Source: Corynebacterium parakroppenstedtii
GTDB lineage: Bacteria; Actinomycetota; Actinomycetes; Mycobacteriales; Mycobacteriaceae
Direction: 5' to 3'
Length of the DNA stretch: 64,000 nucleotides
Assembly (NCBI RefSeq): GCF_019754935.1
Contig: NZ_JAGSOA010000002.1
Coordinates: 425,990-489,989 of the forward strand
Shown here: positions 8,160 through 17,099 of the stretch, in pieces
How positions within the stretch are numbered: position 1 is the stretch's first letter
Layout: every line of letters starts with the position of its first letter
Translations under genes and position numbers: made by a program
The notes under the pieces: model-generated
Told to the model about the DNA's origin: nothing
The model's database searches: none
What the model saw: only the letters and a program-made list of their open reading frames with translations

Positions 8160-9482
8160 GTGGATACTGAAGGTCAGCAGCTTATTCCCCACGAGCGTGA
8201 CCCCCGCATGGGGATCGATGCGGATGCTGTGTTACGCGTGGGGGAGATCTTGCTCTCTGCTGGGACCGACGTATATCGAGTTATTCGGGCGATGAAACGC
8301 ACGGCCCGGTCCTTGGGCTTCGATCGGTTCGACGCGTCGATCACGATGTCGAGTATCCGCTTTACCGGGCGCAGAGGGAATAACTTCCGAACGGAAATCA
8401 GTACTTTAGAGAAGTACGGCGTCGATTCTTCTCTTATTGAAGCTGTCGAAGATCTGACTCACCATCTTCCCTCTGAAATTACCGCAGAGTGGGTCCACGA
8501 AAAGCTCGATAAAATAGAAAACAATCGACGAACCAGGTGGAATCGGGTTGCACTTGCCTGTGCTGCGGCGGTGGCATGTTCGGCGTTCGCAATTTTAAAT
8601 CGGTTTAGTTTTGATTCGGCTGTAGCAGTTGCTATTAGCGCCTTATTTGGTCAAACCGTAAGGATGTATTTTGCGCGTAAGCATTTCAATCAATTAGGGA
8701 CGACAGCGGTTTCCGGAATAGTGGCCTGTCTGGTGTATTTCGGTTTGAGTCAGCTCTTCTTCGTGACTCCCTGGGGGCGGTCGGAGCAGACGCTGGGCCA
8801 GGGCTATGTGGCGGCTATGTTGTTCTTGATTCCCGGTTTTCCGCTGTTTACTGCTTTGGTTGACCTGGCCAGATTAGATATTGCCGCGGGGTGGGAGCGT
8901 TTTGTTTACGCTTTTGAGATCATTGTCTCAGCAACCATGGCGGCGTGGATTGTCTCCGCATGCACGGGGCTTGAGCCGTCAGTGCCGGCTCAAAGTGGGA
9001 CGACCGAGTGGTCATGGCTTATCGTTGCCGGAATAGCCAGTATTTGTGGTGTTGCCGGTTTCGCCATGCTTTTCAATTCATCACGACGAATGATTGCTAT
9101 TGCAGCGGTAGTGGGTGCGATTGCGAACGTCGTTAAATTTACCTGTTTATTCATAGGGATTCCGACGCAGGTTGCGGGATTAATTGGGGGACTGTGCGTC
9201 GGATTAATAGCTAATCTAATTCGTGATCGCTCGTATATTCCACGTATCACGGTGACGATACCGGCAGTCGTCATCATGATTCCAGGGACGGAAATGTTCC
9301 GAGGAATTTATTACCTTAATGACGGCAATATTAACGACGCGCTCACTCACACGGTGACAGCATCGTTGCAGGTTTTTGCCATTGCGGCGGGTCTGGTTAT
9401 TGCGCGGCTCGCTGCCGATGACTCTTGGGCTCGGCATCGGTATATCGATTTTGCGCGTCGTCCCGATCATTCGGCTGATTAA
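8160..9482 (+). CDS. thrE: ThrE-type threonine/serine exporter
   Basis: The 440-residue membrane protein matches the ThrE family, which exports threonine and serine in C. glutamicum. The N-terminal cytoplasmic part (to about residue 120) has the family pattern A-D-A-V-L-R-V-G-E-I-L-L-S-A-G-T and D-A-S-I-T-M-S-S-I. About ten hydrophobic segments follow, with a C-terminal half carrying P-A-V-V-I-M-I-P-G-T-E-M-F-R-G. The fused YjjP/YjjB-like two-half layout is normal for this family. GTG start with AAAGGG 9 bases upstream. It diverges from the DUF4921 gene across about 220 bases. I see nothing definite in the 240 bases downstream (9483-9726). Confidence 0.88.
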   Translation: MDTEGQQLIPHERDPRMGIDADAVLRVGEILLSAGTDVYRVIRAMKRTARSLGFDRFDASITMSSIRFTGRRGNNFRTEISTLEKYGVDSSLIEAVEDLTHHLPSEITAEWVHEKLDKIENNRRTRWNRVALACAAAVACSAFAILNRFSFDSAVAVAISALFGQTVRMYFARKHFNQLGTTAVSGIVACLVYFGLSQLFFVTPWGRSEQTLGQGYVAAMLFLIPGFPLFTALVDLARLDIAAGWERFVYAFEIIVSATMAAWIVSACTGLEPSVPAQSGTTEWSWLIVAGIASICGVAGFAMLFNSSRRMIAIAAVVGAIANVVKFTCLFIGIPTQVAGLIGGLCVGLIANLIRDRSYIPRITVTIPAVVIMIPGTEMFRGIYYLNDGNINDALTHTVTASLQVFAIAAGLVIARLAADDSWARHRYIDFARRPDHSAD

Positions 9483-9726
9483 AAGGTGCGTAAGCATATC
9501 TAAGAGCGAAGCTACGACGGTTGCGAAAATGCTGGTAGCAGGGGAGGTGGCTACAACCGAATGGGGGATGAGTTGTGGCCGGTAAAAGCCGTGGTAGCGC
9601 AAGTTATGGAGCCGTTGTCACCCGCTACTGTTTAACGAGTTTAGCTGCAGATTCGCTGTGATTTCTGTTTGGCGTTGCTATCATTTTAGAATTAGTCGTC
9701 CCTTGGCACGCCTGGAAGAAGGAAAA

Positions 9727-10614
9727 ATGAAATCTCCGAAGAAGATCGTCGGTTCGCTTGCTTTGGCTGTGTGTACAGCAGTGATGGGAGCTGTGGCATC
9801 TACACCAACTGCTAGCGCTCTTGAACAAGGTGACAAATACGTCGCATTGGGTGACTCGTACGCTTCGGTGGGTTCATTGACCACTCCGGAGCTCACCAAG
9901 AACCCGGGGTGTGTGGCATCCACTGATAACTACGCTCACAAATTGGCTCAGCAACGTGGACTCCAACTGGATGACGCAACATGCGCGTGGGCATTCACGT
10001 TCAACTACGACTTGCCTCAGAACCATGCCCTTCCATTCTCGGCGTTGACGGGACAACGCGAGCGTGTCACGCCCGATACAAAATTGGTGACTCTCACACT
10101 CGGTGGTAACGACGCCGGTACAGCGTTTGCCTTCCCTGCATGCTTCTTCCGGGCTGTGACCGGGCTAGGCGTGGACTGCCGGACGAACACCCAGGCAATC
10201 ATGAAGCAGTCGATTTACGGACCCGGTCCCGACGGTCGTACCCTGCTGCAGCGCGAAGTAGACATCATTAACGACATCAAGCACCGTGCTCCGAATGCGG
10301 AGGTCGTGATCACTGGATACATGAACGCTGCGAAAGCCGACATCTGGTGCCTCAATGATGGTGTCGCTACCCGTGATGAACGTGCGTACATTGCAGAAAC
10401 CATCGACGAAGTGAACAACGTCATGAAGGAAGCTGCTCAGCAAACTGGCGTGAAGTATGTTGCTCCTCCGAACGAGGAAAAGGGTTGGTGCGACGGTGGC
10501 ATCGGCAGCCAGTCAAGCAGCTCGTTGCTTGGTCTGCCCGATAACACGCTCCCCATCCACCCAACCGCTGCTGGACAGCAACGTATGGCCGATGCGATTT
10601 CCGCACAGGTCTAA
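9727..10614 (+). CDS. secreted SGNH/GDSL-family lipase or esterase
   Basis: A 295-residue exported hydrolase. The start is taken at 9727 because AGAAGGA lies just upstream and because the N-terminus then becomes a clean Sec signal: basic M-K-S-P-K-K, a hydrophobic core, and an A-S-A cleavage site near residue 31. SGNH motifs follow: block I G-D-S-Y-A-S with nucleophile Ser44, block III G-G-N-D-A-G, and block V I-H-P-T-A-A-G with the catalytic histidine. Six cysteines probably form disulfides, as in related actinobacterial lipases. Likely substrates are host or environmental acyl esters, useful to a skin or mucosal bacterium, but specificity cannot be read. It appears to stand alone. Confidence 0.9.
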   Translation: MKSPKKIVGSLALAVCTAVMGAVASTPTASALEQGDKYVALGDSYASVGSLTTPELTKNPGCVASTDNYAHKLAQQRGLQLDDATCAWAFTFNYDLPQNHALPFSALTGQRERVTPDTKLVTLTLGGNDAGTAFAFPACFFRAVTGLGVDCRTNTQAIMKQSIYGPGPDGRTLLQREVDIINDIKHRAPNAEVVITGYMNAAKADIWCLNDGVATRDERAYIAETIDEVNNVMKEAAQQTGVKYVAPPNEEKGWCDGGIGSQSSSSLLGLPDNTLPIHPTAAGQQRMADAISAQV

Positions 10615-10794
10615 ATCAGGTAGTAGTACAGTCCTTTAACTATTCGGGACTCAACTCGCGGTAGTACAGGGTGTGGAACTAGTTTGGTTAAAATTCCCAC
10701 CCTGACCGGCCGATTTCTTTGTTGAAGTAGGGTCCCGTATACTTCTTCCCCGTGTTCGTCGGAGACGGTAAGCAATCGCATCCGCCGGACCCCA

Positions 10795-10868
10795 GCCCCG
10801 GTAGCCCAATTGGCAGAGGCAACGGATTCAAAACCCGTCCAGTGTGAGTTCGAGTCTCACCCGGGGCA
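10795..10868 (+). tRNA. tRNA with CAA anticodon (Leu), short variable loop
   Basis: A cloverleaf can be folded: a 7-bp acceptor stem (GCCCCGG 10795-10801 with CCGGGGC 10861-10867), a D arm with GG, an anticodon arm whose loop reads TTCAAAA (anticodon CAA) with an A-C mismatch at the top of the stem, a 5-base variable loop, and a T arm GTGAG/CTCAC with a TTCGAGT loop. No CCA is encoded. By anticodon it is leucine (codon UUG), but bacterial leucine tRNAs normally have a long variable arm and this one does not, so identity should be treated cautiously. Confidence 0.8.
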
Positions 10869-11074
10869 CTAGTCTTTTTAAGCGTTTTACCAGCGGTTTT
10901 TACTTCGGAAAATTGGTAGGCGTGGCTTGTGTCACACGGTGTTGGCCTTATCTTTTATATCTCACTCAGCTCTTTCAGAGCCAAAATAGAGCCACACGGG
11001 GATATCCAAAATTCTTATTATCCTCACCCCAGATCGATAGCGCACGGTTCTGTTGCATTTCGTACCATGGAATC

Positions 11075-12181
11075 ATGAACAATGAGTTGCCTTGGGTCGT
11101 TTCCGTTCAGGAACTGCAAAAGCTCCAACACGACTCCGCGGCCCACGAACATCAGCGAAAAGCTCAACGAGAGGCCGCTCGTCGGAAATCAGAATGGATC
11201 GAGCGTGCTTTGGCCCATCCAGATGACCTCTCTGAAGCAGAGCGCCGTCGTCTCGAACAATACCTCCGCGAAGAGGAAGAGGGTAAGGATCTATATCGGT
11301 CACAACCCTTGGCCTCATGCCCCGTCGTTGTCGCTGATGTGAGGTGGTACCTGGATGGACGTTCAGGATATGACGCGTACAAAAAGGGACATATCCCAGG
11401 CGCGGTCTTCATCGATTTAGATAGCATGCTCGCCGGACCGGCTTCGAAAGAAGAAGGAAGGCATCCACTGCCCTTAGAGGAGAGCTTTGCTGCAGCCATG
11501 GAAGTCAGTGGAATCGCGGATGACACCATCGTTGTCGCTTACGACGATGCAGGCGGAGCATCTGCGTCGAGATTAGTCTGGCTCTTACGGGCGAGTGGAC
11601 ACCGAGCCGCGGTCTTGGATGGAGGGCTTAACGCATGGATCGAGTATTGTGAACAGGCGCATAAGACCGATGAGACCGGGCAGGGGAGTCGACAGTTGGC
11701 TGAGCACTTCCTTGATGATGGTGACGATGTGACTGAGCCAGAGGAAGCGGGAGCCTTTACCGCGGAGCCTTTCAATGCCGAATGGATTGTCTCTATCGAT
11801 GACGCGGCAGCGTCCCCCGGCGAGGGAATCGTTATTGATGCTCGCGCACCAGAACGCTACCGAGGGGATAATGAACCGATGGATAGTCGCGCTGGGCATA
11901 TTCCAGGAGCTCTCAACCTTTTCCACGGTGATCTCGTTGATGATAAAGGGTACTTCCTTGACTCAGACCATGTGGCGTCCCGTCTGAATGATGCTGGCGT
12001 CGAGAAGCGGGAGGGGCAATCGTTGGCGGAATCACCCATTGTGTACTGCGGATCTGGAGTCACCGCCACTCATGAAATCGTGGCGTTGGCTCATGCGGGA
12101 ATTCAAGCTCGGTTGTATCCCGGATCGTGGTCGCAGTACTCGGCAACCGATCGGCCGATCTCCCAGGGGGCTGCGCGGTAA
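11075..12181 (+). CDS. two-domain rhodanese-type sulfurtransferase
   Basis: The protein has 368 residues when started at the ATG at 11075 (the open frame extends upstream into the tRNA, which is not coding). After an unusual N-terminal helical, highly charged stretch of about 70 residues come two rhodanese domains. The first has the structural G-H-I-P-G-A-V-F-I-D-L-D motif. The second is catalytic and ends in Y-C-G-S-G-V-T-A, the persulfide-forming cysteine loop; CGSGVTA is the form typical of 3-mercaptopyruvate sulfurtransferase rather than thiosulfate sulfurtransferase. It would move sulfane sulfur to thiols or cyanide in the cytoplasm. The charged N-terminal extension is not standard and could be a partner-binding helix. 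It precedes polA by about 110 bases. Confidence 0.88.
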   Translation: MNNELPWVVSVQELQKLQHDSAAHEHQRKAQREAARRKSEWIERALAHPDDLSEAERRRLEQYLREEEEGKDLYRSQPLASCPVVVADVRWYLDGRSGYDAYKKGHIPGAVFIDLDSMLAGPASKEEGRHPLPLEESFAAAMEVSGIADDTIVVAYDDAGGASASRLVWLLRASGHRAAVLDGGLNAWIEYCEQAHKTDETGQGSRQLAEHFLDDGDDVTEPEEAGAFTAEPFNAEWIVSIDDAAASPGEGIVIDARAPERYRGDNEPMDSRAGHIPGALNLFHGDLVDDKGYFLDSDHVASRLNDAGVEKREGQSLAESPIVYCGSGVTATHEIVALAHAGIQARLYPGSWSQYSATDRPISQGAAR

Positions 12182-12290
12182 GGGTCTGTGCGTACGTCGT
12201 CGCATGTAAAACCGCCATGTTTCACGTCGTATTTTAAGAAGAATAACCACCGACCAGCCACAGAAAATAAGAGCGAAGGAGTCCTAGTAC

Positions 12291-15065
12291 ATGGTGTCTG
12301 CCAACGAGGTTGAGGATACGAAGAAGAAGTTGCTTCTTCTCGACGGCCACTCTCTGGCTTTCCGCGCCTTTTACGCGTTACCGGCCGACAAGTTTACTGA
12401 TTCGTCAGGTCAGCATACGAACGCTGTATATGGTTTTATATCCATGCTGGTGACCCTTCTCGAACAAGAGAAGCCGACCCATATCGCCGCAGCTTTTGAC
12501 CTGGCTGGTCCCACTTTTCGATCTGAAAAATTCGCTGATTATAAGGCCCAGCGTCCGGAAACACCTCCGGAATTTAAAGGACAAATTGAGCTCATTCGTC
12601 AGTCATTACAAACGTTTGGAATCACCACCGTCGATTACAAACGATACGAAGCTGATGACGTCATTGCGACGCTCGCTACCCAGGGCCACGAGCAGGGCTT
12701 TGACACCTATATCTGCACCGGTGACAGGGATTCACTGCAACTCGTTACCGATGACGTGACCGTGTTGTACACGCTCCGCGGAGTCAGCAACCTCGCTCGG
12801 TTCACTCCCGGCGCTGTGGAAGAAAAGTACGGGGTGACCCCGACACAATATCCGGACCTTGCAGCTTTACGGGGCGACACTTCTGACAATATGCCAGGAG
12901 TACCCGGGGTAGGGCCTAAAACCGCCCAGAAATGGATAAACAAGTACGGGTCACTTAATAACTTAATTGACAATATCGACGACATCGGCGGAAAAGTCGG
13001 TGATGCACTTCGGCGGGATATTGACACTGTGATTCAAGCCCGCGAGCTGACCGAAATGGTCCGTGACCTCCCCATCAAGTGCAGCCCCGAGGACTGCGAA
13101 ATCCGCCCGTCAGCAAGAAATGACGTCAACGACTTCTTCGATGATGTTCAGTTCGGGACGAACCTCCGAGAGAGGGTTTTTTCCGTCATTCTGACACAAG
13201 GTGGATCAGCGGAGGGTGACAACCGCCATGAGCGAATGTCCTATGAACGTGTAGGTCTGAAAAAAGGGGAGATCCGTCAGTGGTTGGAGAAAGGTACCGA
13301 TCACCAACCCGCAGGGGTCGCAGCGTGGGGAAGCAAGCTCCCATCTTCGCCAGACATGAAGGCCCTAGCTATTACACAGGGTAAACAAACGGCGATCATC
13401 AACATGAGTCGGATAACGGATGATGACCGCGACGCACTGAAGGAATGGCTTCAGGGTCCCGACCGTCCAATCGTGGTACACGATGGCAAGGGTCTTCTTC
13501 ACATGTTAAGTAGCGAAGGGTTTACCGCTTCGAACATTGAACATGACACGAGGCTCGCCTCGTACTTAATTCGTCCTGACTTAGCGAGCTTCGATCTTCA
13601 GAGTGTTGTGCGACGCCATCTTGGACGAGACCTCTATGACAATGACGTCGTGTCATGGGAGGAAGAACACCGTTCCGGACGGCAAATGTCGTTAGAAGTG
13701 GAGGAACTGTCAGAGGGTGAGGATGACCGATCAGTTACCGGGATTTCGTGGCCTGAGTGGGCTAAGTTGGCCGATAATGCGGAAGCACCTCTTGAGCTTG
13801 CCGCTGAACTGGCGAAGAAGCTCGATGAGGCGGGTTTGTACTCAATTTACGAAAACCTTGAAATCCCGCTCGTCCCGATCTTGTTCGGCATGGAGCGCGC
13901 TGGAATCAAGGTCAACAGGGAGCGCATGACGGCGTTGAGGGATTCAACGGCCGAAAAATTGGCCAAAGAAGTTGAGGAAGCCCGTGCTCTTGTCGACATG
14001 CCTAAATTGAATCTAGGAAGTCCGAAACAATTACAAGAGGTCCTCTTCGATAAACTGGAACTTCCTAAGACAAAGAAAACAAAGACGGGATATTCGACTG
14101 CAGCTAAAGCCATCGAACGATTAGCTGAGAAGCATCCGCACCCGTTCCTCGACCATCTTTTGGCGCATAGGGAATATCAAAAAAGGGTCAGCACTCTTGA
14201 TGGTTTAATTAAAGCGATCGCGTCAGACGGGCGTATTCACACGACTTTCAACCAAACTGCGACTGCCACGGGGCGTTTGTCCTCGACTGACCCTAATCTT
14301 CAGAATATTCCGGTCCGTACAGAGGAGGGACGTCAAATACGTGCGGCCTTTGTCCCAGGTAAAGGGTATGAAGCGTTATTAACTGCAGACTATTCGCAGA
14401 TCGAAATGCGTGTTATGGCTCATCTCTCGCAGGATCGAGGCCTCATTGAGGCTTATCGCAGTGGTGAAGACCTGCACAATTTCGTCGGTTCTCAGGTTTT
14501 TGATGTGCCGGTGAGCGAGGTAACCCCTGAGTTACGACGGCGAGTCAAAGCGTTGAGCTATGGCCTTGTCTATGGACTGTCGGAATATGGTCTCTCGCAG
14601 CAGCTGGATATTTCTGTAAGAGAGGCGAAGAAAATTATGGTTAAGTATTTTGAACGGTTCGGCGGTGTGCGGCGCTATCTGAATGAAGTTGTCGATCGTG
14701 CACGGAAAGATGAGTATACGTCGACCATGCTCGGGAGAAGGCGCTATTTGCCAGACCTCGCCAGCATGAATCGGCAGGCGAGAGAGAATGCTGAACGCGC
14801 AGCTCTGAACGCTCCGATTCAAGGTACCGCGGCAGACATTATTAAGGTCGCGATGATCCGAGTCGATGCTGCGTTGGAAAAAGAAAAATTGGCATCACGG
14901 GTGCTACTTCAGGTTCACGATGAGCTCGACGTCGAGGTCGCGAATGGTGAGCTTGAGCAGGTGAGAGGCATTATTCAGAGAGAAATGGATGAGGCTATCG
15001 AACTTGCTGTCCCGCTCGAGGTTGGAATGGCAGTCGGTGCCGATTGGAATGAAGCAGGCCATTAG
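12291..15065 (+). CDS. polA: DNA polymerase I
   Basis: PolA fills gaps in excision repair and removes Okazaki primers. The 924-residue protein has an N-terminal 5'-nuclease domain (L-L-L-D-G-H-S-L-A-F-R-A-F; acidic cluster E-A-D-D-V-I-A), a middle 3'-5' exonuclease-like domain lacking the D-x-E motif (it reads V-H-D-G-K), and a C-terminal polymerase domain. Motif A is D-Y-S-Q-I-E-M-R, motif B R-R-R-V-K-A-L-S-Y-G-L-V-Y-G, and motif C V-H-D-E-L-D. Loss of proofreading is usual for actinobacterial PolA. ATG start. It sits between the sulfurtransferase and rpsA, as in other corynebacteria, and works with the UvrA and UvrB encoded nearby. Confidence 0.98.
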   Translation: MVSANEVEDTKKKLLLLDGHSLAFRAFYALPADKFTDSSGQHTNAVYGFISMLVTLLEQEKPTHIAAAFDLAGPTFRSEKFADYKAQRPETPPEFKGQIELIRQSLQTFGITTVDYKRYEADDVIATLATQGHEQGFDTYICTGDRDSLQLVTDDVTVLYTLRGVSNLARFTPGAVEEKYGVTPTQYPDLAALRGDTSDNMPGVPGVGPKTAQKWINKYGSLNNLIDNIDDIGGKVGDALRRDIDTVIQARELTEMVRDLPIKCSPEDCEIRPSARNDVNDFFDDVQFGTNLRERVFSVILTQGGSAEGDNRHERMSYERVGLKKGEIRQWLEKGTDHQPAGVAAWGSKLPSSPDMKALAITQGKQTAIINMSRITDDDRDALKEWLQGPDRPIVVHDGKGLLHMLSSEGFTASNIEHDTRLASYLIRPDLASFDLQSVVRRHLGRDLYDNDVVSWEEEHRSGRQMSLEVEELSEGEDDRSVTGISWPEWAKLADNAEAPLELAAELAKKLDEAGLYSIYENLEIPLVPILFGMERAGIKVNRERMTALRDSTAEKLAKEVEEARALVDMPKLNLGSPKQLQEVLFDKLELPKTKKTKTGYSTAAKAIERLAEKHPHPFLDHLLAHREYQKRVSTLDGLIKAIASDGRIHTTFNQTATATGRLSSTDPNLQNIPVRTEEGRQIRAAFVPGKGYEALLTADYSQIEMRVMAHLSQDRGLIEAYRSGEDLHNFVGSQVFDVPVSEVTPELRRRVKALSYGLVYGLSEYGLSQQLDISVREAKKIMVKYFERFGGVRRYLNEVVDRARKDEYTSTMLGRRRYLPDLASMNRQARENAERAALNAPIQGTAADIIKVAMIRVDAALEKEKLASRVLLQVHDELDVEVANGELEQVRGIIQREMDEAIELAVPLEVGMAVGADWNEAGH

Positions 15066-15260
15066 CAGCCTTCCACCAGCGGAAAGTTTGCCAGTGCAGG
15101 GAAAATGAGATAAATTTTAGGACGCGCGTGTGTCCGCCTCTTATTTCCCTTTTCTTATCGACGTTGACTCGGTTGTATATGGTCGCGGTATTCCAGCTGG
15201 CGGCCATGATACGGCCACGGGAACACACTGCCGGTAGGAGATCAAGAGGTTAATCATCTG

Positions 15261-15289
15261 AAGAGCCTTCGCGAAACGGAATGGCTCTT
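15261..15289 (+). promoter_or_regulatory. stem-loop between polA and rpsA
   Basis: AAGAGCC (15261-15267) pairs with GGCTCTT (15283-15289) around a 15-base loop, followed by T-G-C rather than a U-run. It may be a weak polA terminator or a structured part of the rpsA leader. The rest of 15066-15354 shows no gene. Confidence 0.4.
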
Positions 15290-15354
15290 TGCATGTGTGA
15301 CGCGCTCGTTCCTGTCCGTTTTTCGATTACAATCCGTTTCGGAGCACTTAACAT

Positions 15355-16821
15355 ATGCCCACTTCTACAACCCCTCAGGTAGCCGTCAATGACATTGGCT
15401 CCACTGAGGATTTCCTCGCTGCCATCGACTCCACCATCAAGTACTTCAACGATGGTGACATCGTCGAGGGTACTGTGGTCAAAATTGATCACGATGAGGT
15501 TCTTCTTGATATTGGATACAAGACGGAAGGTGTCATTCCTTCACGTGAGCTGTCCATCAAGCACGAAATCGACCCCAACGAAGTAGTTGAGGTCGGCGAC
15601 GAGATCGACGCTCTCGTTCTCACCAAAGAGGATAAAGAAGGTCGTCTGATCCTGTCGAAGAAGCGTGCACAGTACGAGCGCGCTTGGGGCACCATCGAAG
15701 AACTTAAAGAGAAGGATGAGCCCGTCACCGGCACCGTTATTGAGGTTGTTAAGGGCGGCTTAATTCTCGATATCGGTCTTCGTGGGTTCCTCCCCGCTTC
15801 CTTGGTCGAGATGCGTCGCGTGCGTGATCTTCAGCCTTACATCGGCCAAGAGCTGGAAGCGAAGATCATCGAGCTCGACAAGCATCGCAACAACGTTGTG
15901 CTCTCCCGTCGTGCATGGCTTGAGCAGACCCAGTCCGAGGTTCGTTCCGAGTTCCTGCACCAGCTTCAGAAGGGCCAGGTCCGCAAGGGCGTCGTTTCCT
16001 CTATCGTCAACTTCGGCGCATTCGTCGACCTTGGTGGCGTAGACGGTCTGGTTCACGTTTCTGAGCTGTCCTGGAAGCACATCGACCACCCGTCAGAGGT
16101 TGTCGCTGTTGGCGACGAGGTCACCGTCGAGGTTCTCGATGTCGACATGGATCGCGAGCGTGTCTCCCTGTCGCTCAAGGCCACCCAGGAAGATCCGTGG
16201 CGAGTCTTCGCCCGGACCCACGCTATTGGCCAGATTGTTCCTGGCAAGGTCACCAAGCTGGTTCCGTTCGGTGCATTCGTTCGCGTTGAAGAGGGCATCG
16301 AGGGTCTGGTCCACATCTCCGAGCTGGCAGAACGCCACGTGGAAGTTCCGGATCAGGTCGTCAACGTCGGCGAAGAAGTCATGGTCAAGGTCATCGACAT
16401 CGACCTCGAGCGTCGCCGTATTTCCCTCTCCCTCAAGCAGGCTGACGAGGACTACACCGAAGAGTTCGATCCGTCGAAGTACGGAATGGCCGATTCTTAC
16501 GACGAGCAGGGGAACTACATCTTCCCCGAGGGCTTCGATCCCGAGACCAACGAATGGCTCGAAGGGTTCGAAGAGCAGCGCGCCGAGTGGGAAGCTCGGT
16601 ACGCGGAGTCGGAGCGTCGTCACGAGATGCACACCGCCCAGATCGAGCGTCACCGTGCCGGTGCCGCAGAGGCAAAGGAAGCCGCAGCCTCGGGTTACTC
16701 CTCTGAGTCTGAGGGTGACTCCGCGCCAGCTGAGCAGAGCGCTGCAGATGACTCCGGTTCCTTGGCTTCTGATGAGCAGCTCGCTAAGTTGCGTGAGAAG
16801 CTCGCCGGTGGTGAAAACTAG
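15355..16821 (+). CDS. rpsA: 30S ribosomal protein S1
   Basis: S1 binds mRNA on the small subunit and promotes initiation. The 488-residue actinobacterial form has four S1 (OB-fold) repeats: about residues 35-105, 120-190, 210-280 and 295-365. Typical strands are G-T-V-V-K-I, G-A-F-V-D-L-G-G-V-D-G-L-V-H-V-S-E-L and G-A-F-V-R-V-E-E-G-I-E-G-L-V-H-I-S-E-L. The C-terminal 120 residues are acidic and Ala/Glu/Ser-rich, as in mycobacteria. ATG start with a GGAG-like site about 9 bases upstream. Codon usage is visibly more biased (GAG, GTC, CTC) than in the neighbours, consistent with high expression. It ends before a strong terminator. Confidence 0.98.
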   Translation: MPTSTTPQVAVNDIGSTEDFLAAIDSTIKYFNDGDIVEGTVVKIDHDEVLLDIGYKTEGVIPSRELSIKHEIDPNEVVEVGDEIDALVLTKEDKEGRLILSKKRAQYERAWGTIEELKEKDEPVTGTVIEVVKGGLILDIGLRGFLPASLVEMRRVRDLQPYIGQELEAKIIELDKHRNNVVLSRRAWLEQTQSEVRSEFLHQLQKGQVRKGVVSSIVNFGAFVDLGGVDGLVHVSELSWKHIDHPSEVVAVGDEVTVEVLDVDMDRERVSLSLKATQEDPWRVFARTHAIGQIVPGKVTKLVPFGAFVRVEEGIEGLVHISELAERHVEVPDQVVNVGEEVMVKVIDIDLERRRISLSLKQADEDYTEEFDPSKYGMADSYDEQGNYIFPEGFDPETNEWLEGFEEQRAEWEARYAESERRHEMHTAQIERHRAGAAEAKEAAASGYSSESEGDSAPAEQSAADDSGSLASDEQLAKLREKLAGGEN

Positions 16822-16901
16822 ATCCGGATTGATGACTCGTTCGGACTAAAAACAGGCTGTTAAACCCAGCCTCACAACTACAGACTCGTTACTGTGGTCC
16901 A

Positions 16902-16933
16902 TCCCCCCTATCCGTGTGGGTAGGGGGATTTTT
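16902..16933 (+). terminator. intrinsic terminator after rpsA
   Basis: CCCCCTA (16904-16910) pairs with TAGGGGG (16921-16927) around a 10-base loop and is followed by ATTTTT. This is a classic rho-independent terminator closing rpsA before the ptsG promoter region. Confidence 0.88.
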
Positions 16934-16990
16934 GTCGTCGGTGGTTATCATCAAGCCCGATAGTGTGGTTTGTAACTAATAGCCACAATT

Positions 16991-17006
16991 TGTGGCAAGC
17001 CTCACA
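16991..17006. promoter_or_regulatory. CRP/GlxR-type operator upstream of ptsG
   Basis: TGTGGCAAGCCTCACA fits TGTG-N8-CACA; it differs from the GlxR/CRP consensus TGTGA-N6-TCACA only at the fifth base. It lies about 100 bases upstream of the ptsG start and about 35 bases upstream of the proposed -10. GlxR is the cAMP-dependent CRP-type regulator of corynebacteria and is known to act on sugar-uptake genes, including ptsG in C. glutamicum. Binding here is inferred from the motif only. Confidence 0.6.
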
Positions 17007-17041
17007 AAGAATCGCTATTAAACCAAGCATATAGGGGGTAC

Positions 17042-17080
17042 GATAATCTCGGACACAGTCCGAACAGACATAATCGGACA
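17042..17080 (+). promoter_or_regulatory. ptsG promoter and CGGAC repeat operator candidate
   Basis: A GATAAT -10 element lies at 17042-17047. Immediately downstream is CGGAC-ACA-GTCCG (17050-17062), a perfect inverted repeat at the probable transcription start, and a third copy CGGACA at 17075-17080. An operator in this position would repress by blocking initiation. In C. glutamicum ptsG is repressed by the DeoR-type regulator SugR, which is the obvious candidate, but I cannot confirm its exact motif from memory. Confidence 0.5.
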
Positions 17081-17099
17081 TAAATGCGAAAGGATTGTG

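Noticed and set aside
10844..11074. N-terminal extension of the sulfurtransferase frame reaching into the tRNA
   Set aside because: It overlaps a folded tRNA and has no conserved residues; the ATG at 11075 is the sensible start.
15760..16653. Long antisense frames over rpsA
   Set aside because: They mirror the strong codon bias of rpsA, lack start sites and have no recognisable domains.
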